Position numbers and translations under genes: made by a program. 45,813 nt of DNA from an uncultured Prolixibacteraceae bacterium (lineage in GTDB: Bacteria > Bacteroidota > Bacteroidia > Bacteroidales > Prolixibacteraceae): NCBI GenBank assembly GCA_937915865.1, contig CALGIG010000042.1, forward strand, positions 1 to 45,813, read 5' to 3'. The notes under the pieces are model-generated. The model did no database searches, was not told where the DNA came from, and was given only the letters and a program-made list of their open reading frames with translations. Shown here one piece after another: positions 7,920-17,211 of this stretch (position 1 is its first letter; the number at the start of each line of letters is the position of its first letter).

Positions 7920-10900
7920 AGAAAAGCACATTAGGGCCAATATTGAGGCAATAAAACTCGCCCTTCAGCTTGAAAAGGAAAATCGTAGCCCGACTGTAGA
8001 AGAACGGGAAGCCCTGAAACAGTATTCCGGGTTCGGGGCTTTAAAATGTATCCTCAACCCGGCAGAAAGCCTGTCCGATATTGCTTACTGGCCAAACTCA
8101 GAAGTTGGGTTATTTCCTTTGGTAACCGAATTACATGATGTACTGAAGTGGCATTCCCGGTCGGAACAAGAGTACAAACAATACATGGGCAGCCTGAAGA
8201 ACTCTATTCTGTCTGCCTTTTACACCCCTACTGAAATCGTGCAGGTTCTTGCAGAAGCGTTGAAACAAAACCAGGTTTCTCCCGGAAGTTTCCTTGACCC
8301 TTCTGCCGGGACAGGAGTATTTATCTCTGCGTTTAAAAATCAAAATGAAGGGCTTTCTGTAACAGGCTTCGAAAAGGATTTGCTCACCGGAAAAATACTG
8401 TCCAAACTTTACCCGAAAGACAAAATCAGGCTTGCCGGTTTTGAAGAAATCGAAAGCCGCTATAGCAATCATTTCGATATGGTGTCTTCGAATATCCCAT
8501 TTGGCGATGTGGCAACTTTTGATGCTTCATTTTTGAAAAGCAAAGACAAAGTAAAACAACAGGCTTCCCGAAGCATTCATAATTATTTCTTCCTAAAAGG
8601 AATGGAAACGCTTCGCGAAGGCGGGGTCCTGGCTTTTATCACTTCTCAGGGAGTAATGAATTCACCACAGAACGAACCGGTGCGCCAATGGTTGATGAAC
8701 AACAGCCGTTTGGTTTCGGCAGTACGGTTGCCCAATAACCTTTTCAGCGATTATGCCGGAACCGAGGTGGGCAGCGATCTGATTATTCTTCAAAAGGATT
8801 CATCAAAAAATCGCCTTACCTCGAAAGAGAAAGATTTTGTCCGAAGCGAGAGGCTGTCCAGTGGAATACTCACAAACAACTATTTCAACAACCTGCAACG
8901 AGTGGTGCATACCGAAGGGTTTATTGATACCGACCCGTATGGCAAACCTGCGCAGATTTTTATTCATGGCCAGGGAATCCGTGGAATAGCTTCAGACATG
9001 CGCAAAATGCTTGAAGCTGATTTCGGGCAAATGCTCGATGTTGATTTATTTCAGCAGACCGCTTCCGGCAAAAAAATAATAACAGTATCTGTACCCGACA
9101 AAATTGAGAGCAGGATAAACCAAACGGCACCGGTACTAACCCTTTACGATCTCTTTGGTTTTAGCCAGGAGGAACGTAGCCAGCAAAGTTCCACCCGAAA
9201 AAAGAATGGCGCAAAGCCCCAGGCGCAGCAATTAAACTTATTTCCGCAACCGACCCCGGTAAACGGAAAACAACTCAAAGAAACTATCTCCACCAAACCG
9301 GAACCCAGACCATTCATGGGTGAGCTATACAGTCATCACAAAACCGGTTCATTGGTTAAAGACCGGAACCAGCTTGGATTTCTAAAAGAACGTGACGGGG
9401 AAACGGCAACATTCGAGCAGTTGAAGCTGAATCCAGTGCAGGAAGCAAAAGCCTTACTTTTTATTCAAATCAGGGACACTTACCACCAGTTGTACAACAA
9501 TGAGGCTGTAAGTTTTAAAGAGGATGCATCAAACCGCAACCTGCTGAACAGATACTATGACAATTTTATCCGAAAGTACGGAAACCTGAACGACCCGAAA
9601 AATCTTGGATTGCTGAAGATGGATTCTGGGACCAATGAAGTATTGGCGCTGGAGCGCGGTGTTAATGGGGAATTGATAAAAGCCGATATTTTTCACCAGC
9701 CGGTTGCGTTTAATGCCAAAGAACTGGAGCGGGTGGAAACTTCTGAAGAAGCGCTTGCCGCTTCACTGAACAGGTATGGCGAAGTAAGAATGGACTATGT
9801 GTTATCCTTGCTCGAAGATAAAAGCCGGGAAGAACTGGTTCAGGAACTTCACGGAAGAATCTATTTTAATCCGCTTATCCAAAACTATGAGGTGGCCGAC
9901 AAATTTATTGCCGGAAATGTTGTCGAAAAGGTCTGGGATATTGAACGTTATCTTTCCAGGCAACCCAATGATGCCGCTTCACAGGAATCGCTAAAAGCAT
10001 TGCAAAATGCCATTCCCCAACCTATTCCTTTTGAAGAACTGGATTTCAATTTTGGGGAACGCTGGATTCCGACAAACATTTACAGCCAATACGCTTCACA
10101 CCTGTTTAAAACGGGTGTCGATATTCATTATTCGGAATCTGTTGACGAATTTTCGGTCAGGGCTCAGCTTACCAACGCTAATATCTACGAGAAATATGCG
10201 GTCAAATCGCAAAGCCGCCTGTATGACGGTATTGCCCTGATGAAACATGCCCTCCTGAATACGACACCTGACATTACCAAGAACATTGTTGTCGATGATA
10301 AAGAGGTAAAAGTCAGGGACGGGGAGGCAATCCAACTGGCAAACAGCAAAATCGACGAAATCCGAAACGGTTTTACTGATTGGCTGAATGAACAGAATCC
10401 GGCGTTTAAACAAAGCCTGGCCAGTTTATACAATTCAACCTACAACTGCTATGTCCGCCCAAAATACGATGGTTCGCACCAAACTTTTCCCGGCCTTGAC
10501 CTGAAAGCGTTGGGAATCCCCAGCTTGTATGCCAGCCAGAAAGATGCGGTCTGGATGCTGAAACAAAATGGTGGCGGTATTTGCGATCACGAAGTGGGTT
10601 CCGGCAAAACGCTGATTATGTGCTGTGCCGCTTATGAAATGAAACGTTTGCAACTGGCCAATAAACCTATGATAGTCGGACTGAAAGCCAATATCCACGA
10701 AATCTCCCAAACCTTCAGAACGGCTTACCCTCATGCTAAAATCCTGTATCCGGGGAAACAGGACTTTAGCCCCGACAAACGAATGAAAATCTTCAATGAA
10801 ATCAAAAATAACTCCTGGGATGCAGTTATCCTGTCCCACGAACAGTTTGGAATGATACCACAGTCGCCAGAAGTGCAAAAGCAAATTTTACAGGCAGAAC

Positions 10901-13137
10901 TTGACAGCGTGGAAGAAAATCTCGAAATCGTCAGAAGACAAGGCGGAGAAGTTTCCCGTGGAATGCTGAAAGGTTTGGTAAAGCGTCAACAAAACCTTGA
11001 AGCGACACTGAAATCCATCACTTACACCATTGAAAACCGGAAAGATGATGTGGTCGACTTTAAAATGATGGGTATTGACCATTTGTTTGTGGATGAAAGT
11101 CACCGGTTCAAAAACCTGATGTTCAACACCCGTCACGACAGGGTTGCCGGGATGGGAAACCCGCAAGGCAGCCAGCGGGCATTGAATATGCTGTTTGCTA
11201 TTCGGACTCTTCAGGAACGAACCGGCAAAGATTTGGGAGCGACTTTTTTGTCGGGAACGACCATTTCCAATTCGCTGACCGAGTTGTTCCTGCTGTTTAA
11301 ATACCTCCGACCCAAAGAAATGGAACGCCAACAGATTAAAACCTTCGATGCCTGGGCTGCCGTTTATGCAAAAAAGACAACGGACTATGAATTTTCGGTA
11401 ACCAATGAAATTGTTCAGAAAGAACGTTTCCGGTATTTTATTAAAGTGCCCGAACTGGCAGCTTTTTACAACGAAATAACCGATTACCGGACGGCAAAAG
11501 ATATTGGCATCGACCGTCCTGAAAAAACTGAAATCCTGCATAACATTCCGCCAACACCGCAACAAGAACAGTTTATTCAAAAATTGGTAGCTTTTGCGAA
11601 AAACGGTGATGCCACAATTCTTGGAAGGCCGCCGCTCTCAGAACAGGAAGAACGGGCAAAAATGCTGATTGCAACCGACTACGCCCGGAAAATGTCGCTG
11701 GATATGCGGATGATCAGCCCGCATTACGACGACCATGTGGATAATAAATCGTCGCATTGTGCTGCTCAGATCGCTTCGTATTATAGGCAATACAGCGATT
11801 ATAAAGGAACACAGTTTGTTTTTTCTGATCTGGGAACGTACAAGCCTGGTGAGTGGACTCCTTACAGCGAAATAAAGCGAAAGCTGGTTGAAGACCATCG
11901 CATTCCCGCTCACGAAATACGTTTTATTCAGGAAGCCAAAACAGAGAATGCACGAAAAAATATGATTGAAGCGATGAACGAAGGGCGCATCCGGGTGCTG
12001 TTTGGCTCGACGGACATGTTGGGAACTGGTGTTAATGCCCAGAAACGTGCAGTAGCCATTCATCATTTGGATTCTCCCTGGCGACCATCCGATTTAGAAC
12101 AGCGGGAAGGAAGAGCAATCCGGAAAGGCAACGAGATTGCCAAATTCTTTGCCGATAACAAGGTGGATGTGATTATCTATGCGGTGGAGAAAAGCCTGGA
12201 TTCATATAAATTTAATCTGCTGCATAACAAGCAGCTTTTTATCAGGCAGCTAAAAACCAACAGCCTTGGAAAAAGAACCATCGACGAAGGTAGTATGGAT
12301 GAGAAATCGGGCATGAATTTTTCCGAATATGTTGCTATTCTTTCAGGCAATACCGATTTACTTGAAAAGGCAAAATTGGAAAAACAGATTATAGCGCTTG
12401 AAAGCGAACGACAGGCTTTTAACCGGAGTAAATCATCCGCCGGATTCCGATTAGAGGATATTCAGCAAAGCATTGATAAAAGTTCAGGAACGATTTTGAG
12501 AATGCAAAGAGACTGGGATTTGCTTACCAGTATAATTAAAAAAGACGAGTTTGGGAACATCCTGAACCCGGTTCTGTTGGATGGGGTAAAAGGCTCAGAC
12601 CCAAAGGATATTGGACTAAAATTAAATGAAATCAGCGATAGCGACCGAACCAATGAAGAATACCGAAAGATTGGCAGCCTGTATGGTTTTCATCTTCTTG
12701 TTAAGACCGAAACGAGCATGAAGGATGGTTTTGATTTTAAAGAAAACCGTTTTTTCGTGGAAGGCGAAAGCGGGATCAAATACAGTTACAACAATGGCCA
12801 TATTGCCAAGGACCCGAAATTGGCTGCGACCAGTTTTATGAAGGCTTTGGAACGCATTCCATTTTTAATTGACAATCAGGTGCGACTTTCTGAGAAAGCT
12901 GCAATTGACATTCCGGTTTTGAAGGAAGTAGTAAACAGCCAGTGGCGGAAGGAAGACGAACTCAGAAAATTTAAAAGTGACTTGGCTGCGCTGGATCGTC
13001 GGATTCAGGCAACGATTGGGGAAAGTTCAGCATTTGCAACTGCACAAAATAATCAGGGGGTTACAAAAAATTTCAATTCTGATTTGGGAAGAAAAGTTCC
13101 TGAAGTGGCAGACTTTAGAAATCACTACGGATTGTAA
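7906..13137 (+). CDS. Giant N6-adenine methylase / SNF2-like helicase fusion
   Basis: This 1743-residue protein is conserved in Bacteroidota conjugative elements. The N-terminal third carries an adenine methyltransferase: FYTPTE at 105-110, SAM motif I DPSAGTGVF at 131-139, and a catalytic NIPF tetrapeptide at 196-199 (NPPF-like). The C-terminal half is a superfamily 2 helicase/translocase: Walker A GSGKT at 898-902, a DESH box at 1063-1066, motif III-like LSGTTISNSLTELF, and motif VI QREGRAIR at 1399-1406. A coiled segment lies near 1485-1530. The architecture recalls phage P1 DarB-type antirestriction proteins, so protecting the transferred DNA is a reasonable inference. A role in replicating or processing the element is the alternative. 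It starts inside the DUF1896 gene. Confidence 0.88.
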   Translation: MSFNKEKHIRANIEAIKLALQLEKENRSPTVEEREALKQYSGFGALKCILNPAESLSDIAYWPNSEVGLFPLVTELHDVLKWHSRSEQEYKQYMGSLKNSILSAFYTPTEIVQVLAEALKQNQVSPGSFLDPSAGTGVFISAFKNQNEGLSVTGFEKDLLTGKILSKLYPKDKIRLAGFEEIESRYSNHFDMVSSNIPFGDVATFDASFLKSKDKVKQQASRSIHNYFFLKGMETLREGGVLAFITSQGVMNSPQNEPVRQWLMNNSRLVSAVRLPNNLFSDYAGTEVGSDLIILQKDSSKNRLTSKEKDFVRSERLSSGILTNNYFNNLQRVVHTEGFIDTDPYGKPAQIFIHGQGIRGIASDMRKMLEADFGQMLDVDLFQQTASGKKIITVSVPDKIESRINQTAPVLTLYDLFGFSQEERSQQSSTRKKNGAKPQAQQLNLFPQPTPVNGKQLKETISTKPEPRPFMGELYSHHKTGSLVKDRNQLGFLKERDGETATFEQLKLNPVQEAKALLFIQIRDTYHQLYNNEAVSFKEDASNRNLLNRYYDNFIRKYGNLNDPKNLGLLKMDSGTNEVLALERGVNGELIKADIFHQPVAFNAKELERVETSEEALAASLNRYGEVRMDYVLSLLEDKSREELVQELHGRIYFNPLIQNYEVADKFIAGNVVEKVWDIERYLSRQPNDAASQESLKALQNAIPQPIPFEELDFNFGERWIPTNIYSQYASHLFKTGVDIHYSESVDEFSVRAQLTNANIYEKYAVKSQSRLYDGIALMKHALLNTTPDITKNIVVDDKEVKVRDGEAIQLANSKIDEIRNGFTDWLNEQNPAFKQSLASLYNSTYNCYVRPKYDGSHQTFPGLDLKALGIPSLYASQKDAVWMLKQNGGGICDHEVGSGKTLIMCCAAYEMKRLQLANKPMIVGLKANIHEISQTFRTAYPHAKILYPGKQDFSPDKRMKIFNEIKNNSWDAVILSHEQFGMIPQSPEVQKQILQAELDSVEENLEIVRRQGGEVSRGMLKGLVKRQQNLEATLKSITYTIENRKDDVVDFKMMGIDHLFVDESHRFKNLMFNTRHDRVAGMGNPQGSQRALNMLFAIRTLQERTGKDLGATFLSGTTISNSLTELFLLFKYLRPKEMERQQIKTFDAWAAVYAKKTTDYEFSVTNEIVQKERFRYFIKVPELAAFYNEITDYRTAKDIGIDRPEKTEILHNIPPTPQQEQFIQKLVAFAKNGDATILGRPPLSEQEERAKMLIATDYARKMSLDMRMISPHYDDHVDNKSSHCAAQIASYYRQYSDYKGTQFVFSDLGTYKPGEWTPYSEIKRKLVEDHRIPAHEIRFIQEAKTENARKNMIEAMNEGRIRVLFGSTDMLGTGVNAQKRAVAIHHLDSPWRPSDLEQREGRAIRKGNEIAKFFADNKVDVIIYAVEKSLDSYKFNLLHNKQLFIRQLKTNSLGKRTIDEGSMDEKSGMNFSEYVAILSGNTDLLEKAKLEKQIIALESERQAFNRSKSSAGFRLEDIQQSIDKSSGTILRMQRDWDLLTSIIKKDEFGNILNPVLLDGVKGSDPKDIGLKLNEISDSDRTNEEYRKIGSLYGFHLLVKTETSMKDGFDFKENRFFVEGESGIKYSYNNGHIAKDPKLAATSFMKALERIPFLIDNQVRLSEKAAIDIPVLKEVVNSQWRKEDELRKFKSDLAALDRRIQATIGESSAFATAQNNQGVTKNFNSDLGRKVPEVADFRNHYGL

Positions 13138-13171
13138 AATACTGATATATTGCAACTTGATTACACTACAG

Positions 13172-13462
13172 CTAATCAGTAAACGATTTGAAGCCATTCT
13201 GAATGAATTCATGTACATCAGATTCCAAATAGTAAGTTTTCTTGCCAATCCTTTTGTAGGGTAGTTTCCCAAGGCTTCTAAAACGCTGCAAGGTGCGTTT
13301 GCTAACTTTCAGAAGAAGGCATAAATCCTGGTTATCCAGCAGGTTCTCATCATTTATAACAACGTCCTTTTTGTCAAGTCTTTCCAACTTCTTATGAAGC
13401 AACTCGAATTGACTGAGCAGACGTTGCATCCACGAATCAAAATATTTTTGATCGATATACAT
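13172..13462 (-). CDS. HTH_17-type DNA-binding protein (excisionase-like)
   Basis: This is a 96-residue protein from ATG 13462; the open frame extends 13 codons further upstream to 13501. An N-terminal coiled helix (FDSWMQRLLSQFELLHKKLERL) precedes a winged HTH of the MerR/excisionase type with DLCLLLKVSKRTLQRFRS and LPYKRIGKKTYYLESDV. Such proteins sit beside RteC in Bacteroidota integrative elements and often act as excision or transfer regulators. It converges on the helicase gene and lies downstream of RteC on the same strand, with about 170 bases between. An inverted repeat lies just before the preferred start. Confidence 0.85.
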   Translation of the reverse strand: MYIDQKYFDSWMQRLLSQFELLHKKLERLDKKDVVINDENLLDNQDLCLLLKVSKRTLQRFRSLGKLPYKRIGKKTYYLESDVHEFIQNGFKSFTD

Positions 13463-13464
13463 AA

Positions 13465-13485
13465 CTGTAAATGAATTATTTACAG
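13465..13485 (-). promoter_or_regulatory. 8-bp inverted repeat at the HTH gene start
   Basis: CTGTAAAT (13465-13472) and ATTTACAG (13478-13485) are exact reverse complements with a 5-base spacer, two bases from the ATG. The position fits an autoregulatory operator over the transcription start. Confidence 0.5.
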
Positions 13486-13493
13486 CAAAGTTA
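13486..13493 (-). promoter_or_regulatory. Candidate -7 box of the HTH gene
   Basis: On the minus strand this reads TAACTTTG, a match to TAnnTTTG, and it directly abuts the inverted repeat. No clear -33 TTG is visible at the usual distance. Confidence 0.4.
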
Positions 13494-13634
13494 AAGTTCA
13501 TCGGAAGGATTGATCAGGAAGTCGGTACCGGTTTTTCTAATTTTTCCCTCGGGTGTTTTGGTATTCAATGATTTACACGAATTTATTTTTTGAAAGAACA
13601 CAATAAAGAAATGGAAGGACACTCGGTATAAAGT

Positions 13635-14492
13635 TCATTTTCTTCGGCCCATTCTCCTGAGAAGTGAATCTTTCAACTTGTCTAAAAACGGGGTAGGAAC
13701 GTTTCGGATCTTCATATCGCTGAATGCTCTGGATAAATTCTTATCAAGCTGGATATTGAAAACATTTTGAATATAATCAGTTAACTGCGTGAGTGGTACA
13801 TCCCCAAAGGTACCAGCGGAGTCCCAGGAATAAAGCTGTTCCATCAGTTCCGTTTTGCTCCCTTGCCAGGTCAGTTTAATTGTTGGAAAGCGAAAGTAAA
13901 CAGAAGGAAGACCGTTGTTATTCAATCGTTCGATCTCCTGCATCAGATAGACCATAAGCATGTCGTTCGACAGTATTTTCGCTACTTTGAAATCGCAGTT
14001 GGTTGAGAAGTTTGGGTCGAGTTCATAGTAAAAGGTTTCAAGGTATTGTTCCGTATCTGTTTTACCCCGCACGAAATACAACGAATCCAGATAAGTCGCG
14101 CCCGAACGGTAGTAGCGAATAAAGTCCAAACGTTTGACATTATACTTGTTTATCTCATCCAATTGTTCGTTCAGATATTCCTTTTGCTTGTCCACACCTG
14201 CCGGTCGGTTCATTTCGATATTGTACAGATTCCTGTAATAAATCAGCCTGTAACAGAATTTAGGTTTTATCTCTTTGAAAAAGGTAATCTCTTCCAGTTC
14301 ATTTTTGAATTGGTATGAAAGGATGAATTGCTTCAGTTTGTCGAATGCCTCTGCCAAAACAAGGGATGCTTCCATTGATTTTTTCAGGGCATTGCTTTCC
14401 GACGACTCAATACGGTCTATCAACTCATCGGTTTGTTTGCGAAGTTTGGCAATGTATTCAACCATATCGTGTGCTTGTTGATTGGGAAACAT
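13635..14492 (-). CDS. rteC: RteC-domain regulator of element excision
   Basis: This 285-residue protein of the RteC family starts at ATG 14492. In CTnDOT, RteC activates the excision operon after tetracycline signalling through RteA/RteB. The visible family pattern is a helical N-terminal half with LEEITFFKEIKPKFCYRLIY near 66-85. The C-terminal half resembles a winged helix, with LPSVYFRFPTIKLTW, then LMEQLYSW, then FNIQLDKNLSRAFSDMK near 247-262. No rteA/rteB two-component pair or tetQ is in the window, so its upstream signal is not visible. It marks this region as the regulatory end of a CTnDOT-like integrative conjugative element. Confidence 0.85.
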   Translation of the reverse strand: MFPNQQAHDMVEYIAKLRKQTDELIDRIESSESNALKKSMEASLVLAEAFDKLKQFILSYQFKNELEEITFFKEIKPKFCYRLIYYRNLYNIEMNRPAGVDKQKEYLNEQLDEINKYNVKRLDFIRYYRSGATYLDSLYFVRGKTDTEQYLETFYYELDPNFSTNCDFKVAKILSNDMLMVYLMQEIERLNNNGLPSVYFRFPTIKLTWQGSKTELMEQLYSWDSAGTFGDVPLTQLTDYIQNVFNIQLDKNLSRAFSDMKIRNVPTPFLDKLKDSLLRRMGRRK

Positions 14493-14836
14493 TTGACTAC
14501 GGATAAACCGTAAAAAAAAGGCTCAGATAGAACCTGAATAGCGCGGATAAACACTTCTCCAAAAAGTGGAGTAGTTTTCTAAAATGGTTATTTTGAGCCG
14601 GTTGGACAACCTGGCAACGAAATTTTTATATTTGGAGTTGCTTTCGAAAAGTGTCAATTGAAATGTAATAACCGGAATTATGCTTTGGGTTTTATAAACC
14701 AGCACATAGCCATTAGTTATTGCTTAATAGCTATTTATGGTGAAAATTGGTCACCACAATTTGTGATTGTGTTAAAGGAATCGCTTTAACAGCATTCCAC
14801 GTGCTACAGTCTGGTGCCTGATTATCAGTTACGGAG
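14493..14836. other. Intergenic region between RteC and the AlbA_2 gene
   Basis: No convincing gene is present. A 60-codon minus-strand open frame (14523-14705) has no recognisable features. Two short palindromes occur, AATAGCTATT (14726-14735) and CACAATTTGTG (14755-14765). The stretch carries the promoter region of rteC. Confidence 0.5.
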
Positions 14837-16318
14837 TTATTTAGTTATTTCACTTTTAGCTTTCTCAGTCAAATAATATCCACCAGTTCTATTAGCTCCT
14901 TTAAATTCAATCATACCAGCATCTTTTAATTGCTTTATATATCTTTCTATACTTTTAGCAGGTATGTCAATAAGTCTTTCAATATCAACGGTCCTAACTC
15001 CACTTTCTTTATAAAGCACTAATAGAATCTTTGTAATCTTATCTTTAACATCATCAGTTATTCCCTCAGTTATTCCCTCAGTTATTCCCTCAATCCTAAC
15101 AATAACTCCTTTACTTATTCCCTCAGTTATTCCCCTACTTGTATCCTCACTTTTTCTGTTATGAGCAACATCAGGGAAAGTAACTATTGTAGTATTCTCT
15201 TTTTGTTTCCAAACCGGAACCTTAAATTTATTCAACCTACAATCTCTAATCATTCGTAAAGTACCAGTTCCAAGCATTTCAATATACCTTCTGTAAAAAC
15301 ACATTTGAGCAATATCTGGATTGCGAAGAATAGAACTATGTTCCTCTTTTAAATCAGCAACTGTAATACCTTTTGGTAAAGCACCATAATTACTAATTTC
15401 CGTTCTATCTGAATAAATAGATATTTGTAGAAATCCTTTTATAGAATTGTAATCCCTGTGTACTATTGCATTTAATATACCTTCGCGCAAAGCCAATATG
15501 GGGTAATTGGGCTTATCTGTTCTTAGAAGTCCTTTAACAATGAGGCTTTTACCATAAATAATCTCCAAGTATTCAAAAATTGATAATATATTTTTAAAAA
15601 TATTTCCTTCAAATATCTTATCATCGATAAACTGATTTCCAGACACCTTAGACGGATATAGAGTAAGTCTGATTCTTGATTGGGGAATAAAACGTATCGG
15701 GTTCTTTCCAAACAAAACCATACAAGCATTCGTAATATTACCATTTTGAAGTAATCCAACCTGAATTAAAAAATCTTCTATATCCTCTATTTTAGCGCTG
15801 TTCTTGTATTCCGCGTATAGCTTAATCGTCTGTTCTATTTCTGCTGAATCCAAATCTGCTAATTCAGCACCCAATACGGGCATCCTTTCCCAGTGGAAAT
15901 CTGCTTGTTTCCGCTGCGAAATAAGATTGGTTAGTTTCTCCGGATTAGTAGCTTTTGTTGTTTGACCAATTCGGTTGAATATAACTCCTTTGTATTGATA
16001 CGGTTTTTTTGCTCCTTCCCAAACACTAATTAAAATAACATCTTTTTTCTTGTAGCTAACTACTTGTACTGAAATGGGTGCAGTGGGTTTTATTAAATCC
16101 ACTAATGCATTCTGTATTAAAATAGATTGCTGTTCTGCATTCTCAATGCCCAAGACCTTTTTATTATTGTCTATACCGACCACCAGATCACCGCCTTGTG
16201 TATTAATAAATGAGGTGATCGACTTTGCAATGGCATCAAGATTGGGTTGTGCTTTAAACTCCAATCGAACGCTTTCCTCCTGTTGCAACAGATTCTCTAT
16301 GATAAAACTATTTTCCAT
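14837..16318 (-). CDS. AlbA_2 (Schlafen-type) ATP-binding protein with winged helix
   Basis: This 493-residue protein starts at ATG 16318. The N-terminal AlbA_2/Schlafen domain (about 10-130) has EESVRLEFKAQ and FINTQGGDLVVGID. A GHKL-type ATPase-like domain (HATPase_c_4, about 265-385) follows, with REGILNAIVHRDY at 278-290 and a glycine turn EMLGTGTLRMI at 347-357. A repeated linker (396-422, units of ITEG) leads to a C-terminal winged helix (about 425-490). Family members are called ATP-dependent or RecG-like transcription regulators, but several lie in defence loci. The first 11 bases overlap the end of the upstream DUF4062 gene, so the two proteins are probably made together. The winged helix suggests autoregulation or DNA sensing; that is inference. 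Confidence 0.85.
   Translation of the reverse strand: MENSFIIENLLQQEESVRLEFKAQPNLDAIAKSITSFINTQGGDLVVGIDNNKKVLGIENAEQQSILIQNALVDLIKPTAPISVQVVSYKKKDVILISVWEGAKKPYQYKGVIFNRIGQTTKATNPEKLTNLISQRKQADFHWERMPVLGAELADLDSAEIEQTIKLYAEYKNSAKIEDIEDFLIQVGLLQNGNITNACMVLFGKNPIRFIPQSRIRLTLYPSKVSGNQFIDDKIFEGNIFKNILSIFEYLEIIYGKSLIVKGLLRTDKPNYPILALREGILNAIVHRDYNSIKGFLQISIYSDRTEISNYGALPKGITVADLKEEHSSILRNPDIAQMCFYRRYIEMLGTGTLRMIRDCRLNKFKVPVWKQKENTTIVTFPDVAHNRKSEDTSRGITEGISKGVIVRIEGITEGITEGITDDVKDKITKILLVLYKESGVRTVDIERLIDIPAKSIERYIKQLKDAGMIEFKGANRTGGYYLTEKAKSEITK
15046..15145 (-). repeat. In-frame 12-bp tandem repeat coding for ITEG
   Basis: The plus-strand unit CAGTTATTCCCT recurs several times in register, interrupted once by a diverged stretch near 15095-15115. 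It encodes repeats of Ile-Thr-Glu-Gly in the linker between ATPase and winged helix. A 12-base period keeps the frame, so copy number can vary without breaking the protein. Confidence 0.75.
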
Positions 16319-16895
16319 TGCTGCTCTTTTGTGGGTTCATTACTTCATCGATAAAATCTTTGTCGGTAAACTGTGCATTGATATACACCATCATTTCATC
16401 CAAGCGATAAAACTCCTGAGCCCAGTTACCATTGCGAAGTGTAACCGGGACGTGATTCTTAATTACATACTCATACACATCAATACAACGTTTATCAAAA
16501 AGCCTGTTGTCCTCAATAATTATCTCATCACCACTTTTCAATTTCATTTTCTTAAAAAGATTACGGGCAAAAACTACATCCCGATGCACCAGGAACCAAT
16601 AGGGCTTTTTTAACTCAATGGCTTTCTTTATTTCTTCGAACGTAATATTTTTGTCGCCAATATTTCCTGTTCCATAGTAAGGACGAATAATTCCTAGAAA
16701 CAAATCACATTCCTCAACGGCATTTAAGCAATTATCCAAATTTGACAAATGCGGGTTTACTTTAATGCTGCCATAATGCGAATTGAGCACATCATAACCT
16801 AATGTATTAAGCTGGGCAACAATCTGAGAAATTTGGTCTTCAAATCCATACACCGTTGAACCAACCATTATTTTTACTTTATTCTTTTTAATCAT
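16308..16895 (-). CDS. DUF4062 protein
   Basis: This 195-residue protein has an N-terminal DUF4062 domain (about 7-90), a Rossmann-like fold related to TIR and nucleoside-deoxyribosyltransferase sensors. Seen motifs are KIMVGSTVYGFEDQ at the first strand, ECDLFLGIIRPYYGTG near 62-77, and FEEIKKAIELKKPYWFLVHRD near 86-106. DUF4062 also forms the N-terminal module of several NLR-like bacterial immune proteins; here it is a single domain with a short helical tail. It overlaps the AlbA_2 ATPase gene by 11 bases and leads the operon. I infer a two-gene sensor/effector pair, possibly defensive; there is no direct proof of function. Confidence 0.82.
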   Translation of the reverse strand: MIKKNKVKIMVGSTVYGFEDQISQIVAQLNTLGYDVLNSHYGSIKVNPHLSNLDNCLNAVEECDLFLGIIRPYYGTGNIGDKNITFEEIKKAIELKKPYWFLVHRDVVFARNLFKKMKLKSGDEIIIEDNRLFDKRCIDVYEYVIKNHVPVTLRNGNWAQEFYRLDEMMVYINAQFTDKDFIDEVMNPQKSSNGK

Positions 16896-17211
16896 ACCAT
16901 CTAACCCCTATTTCAGATTATGCTTAGTTAATTGTCTTTCTGTTCAGTTATGCTAGTGTATAATCGTTGATGTATGTTGCGGAGTGGATTTCAAAGAGCA
17001 TCAGCGTCCTCCTAACGAAGTCAATCGAGCGTGAATCAGAGGAGACAACCTACACCGAAACTTACAATGCAATTTATAAAATGTTGTGTGCTCGCCAATT
17101 TAATTAAACCTTTTTTGTATAGCTTAGTATTCTTATTTTTTCGTAAAGTTGTCAAAACGCAATATTAGTAAAGCGTAGGTCAAAGGTCAACCCAAATTGT
17201 CGAGTTTATTA
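16896..17211. other. Intergenic region upstream of the DUF4062 operon
   Basis: No gene, clear terminator or TAnnTTTG box is seen on the minus strand. A moderately GC-rich segment near 16975-17070 stands out from AT-rich flanks and may be a remnant of older sequence, but I cannot identify it. Confidence 0.4.

Noticed and set aside
10888..11580. 230-codon minus-strand open frame inside the helicase gene
   Set aside because: It is antisense to a clearly conserved helicase and its product has no recognisable features.
14523..14705. 60-codon minus-strand open frame between RteC and the AlbA_2 gene
   Set aside because: No domain, no promoter and no recognisable composition; likely chance.
15046..15145. 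Repeat read as a CRISPR or IS end
   Set aside because: It is in frame inside a gene and encodes ITEG units with no spacers.
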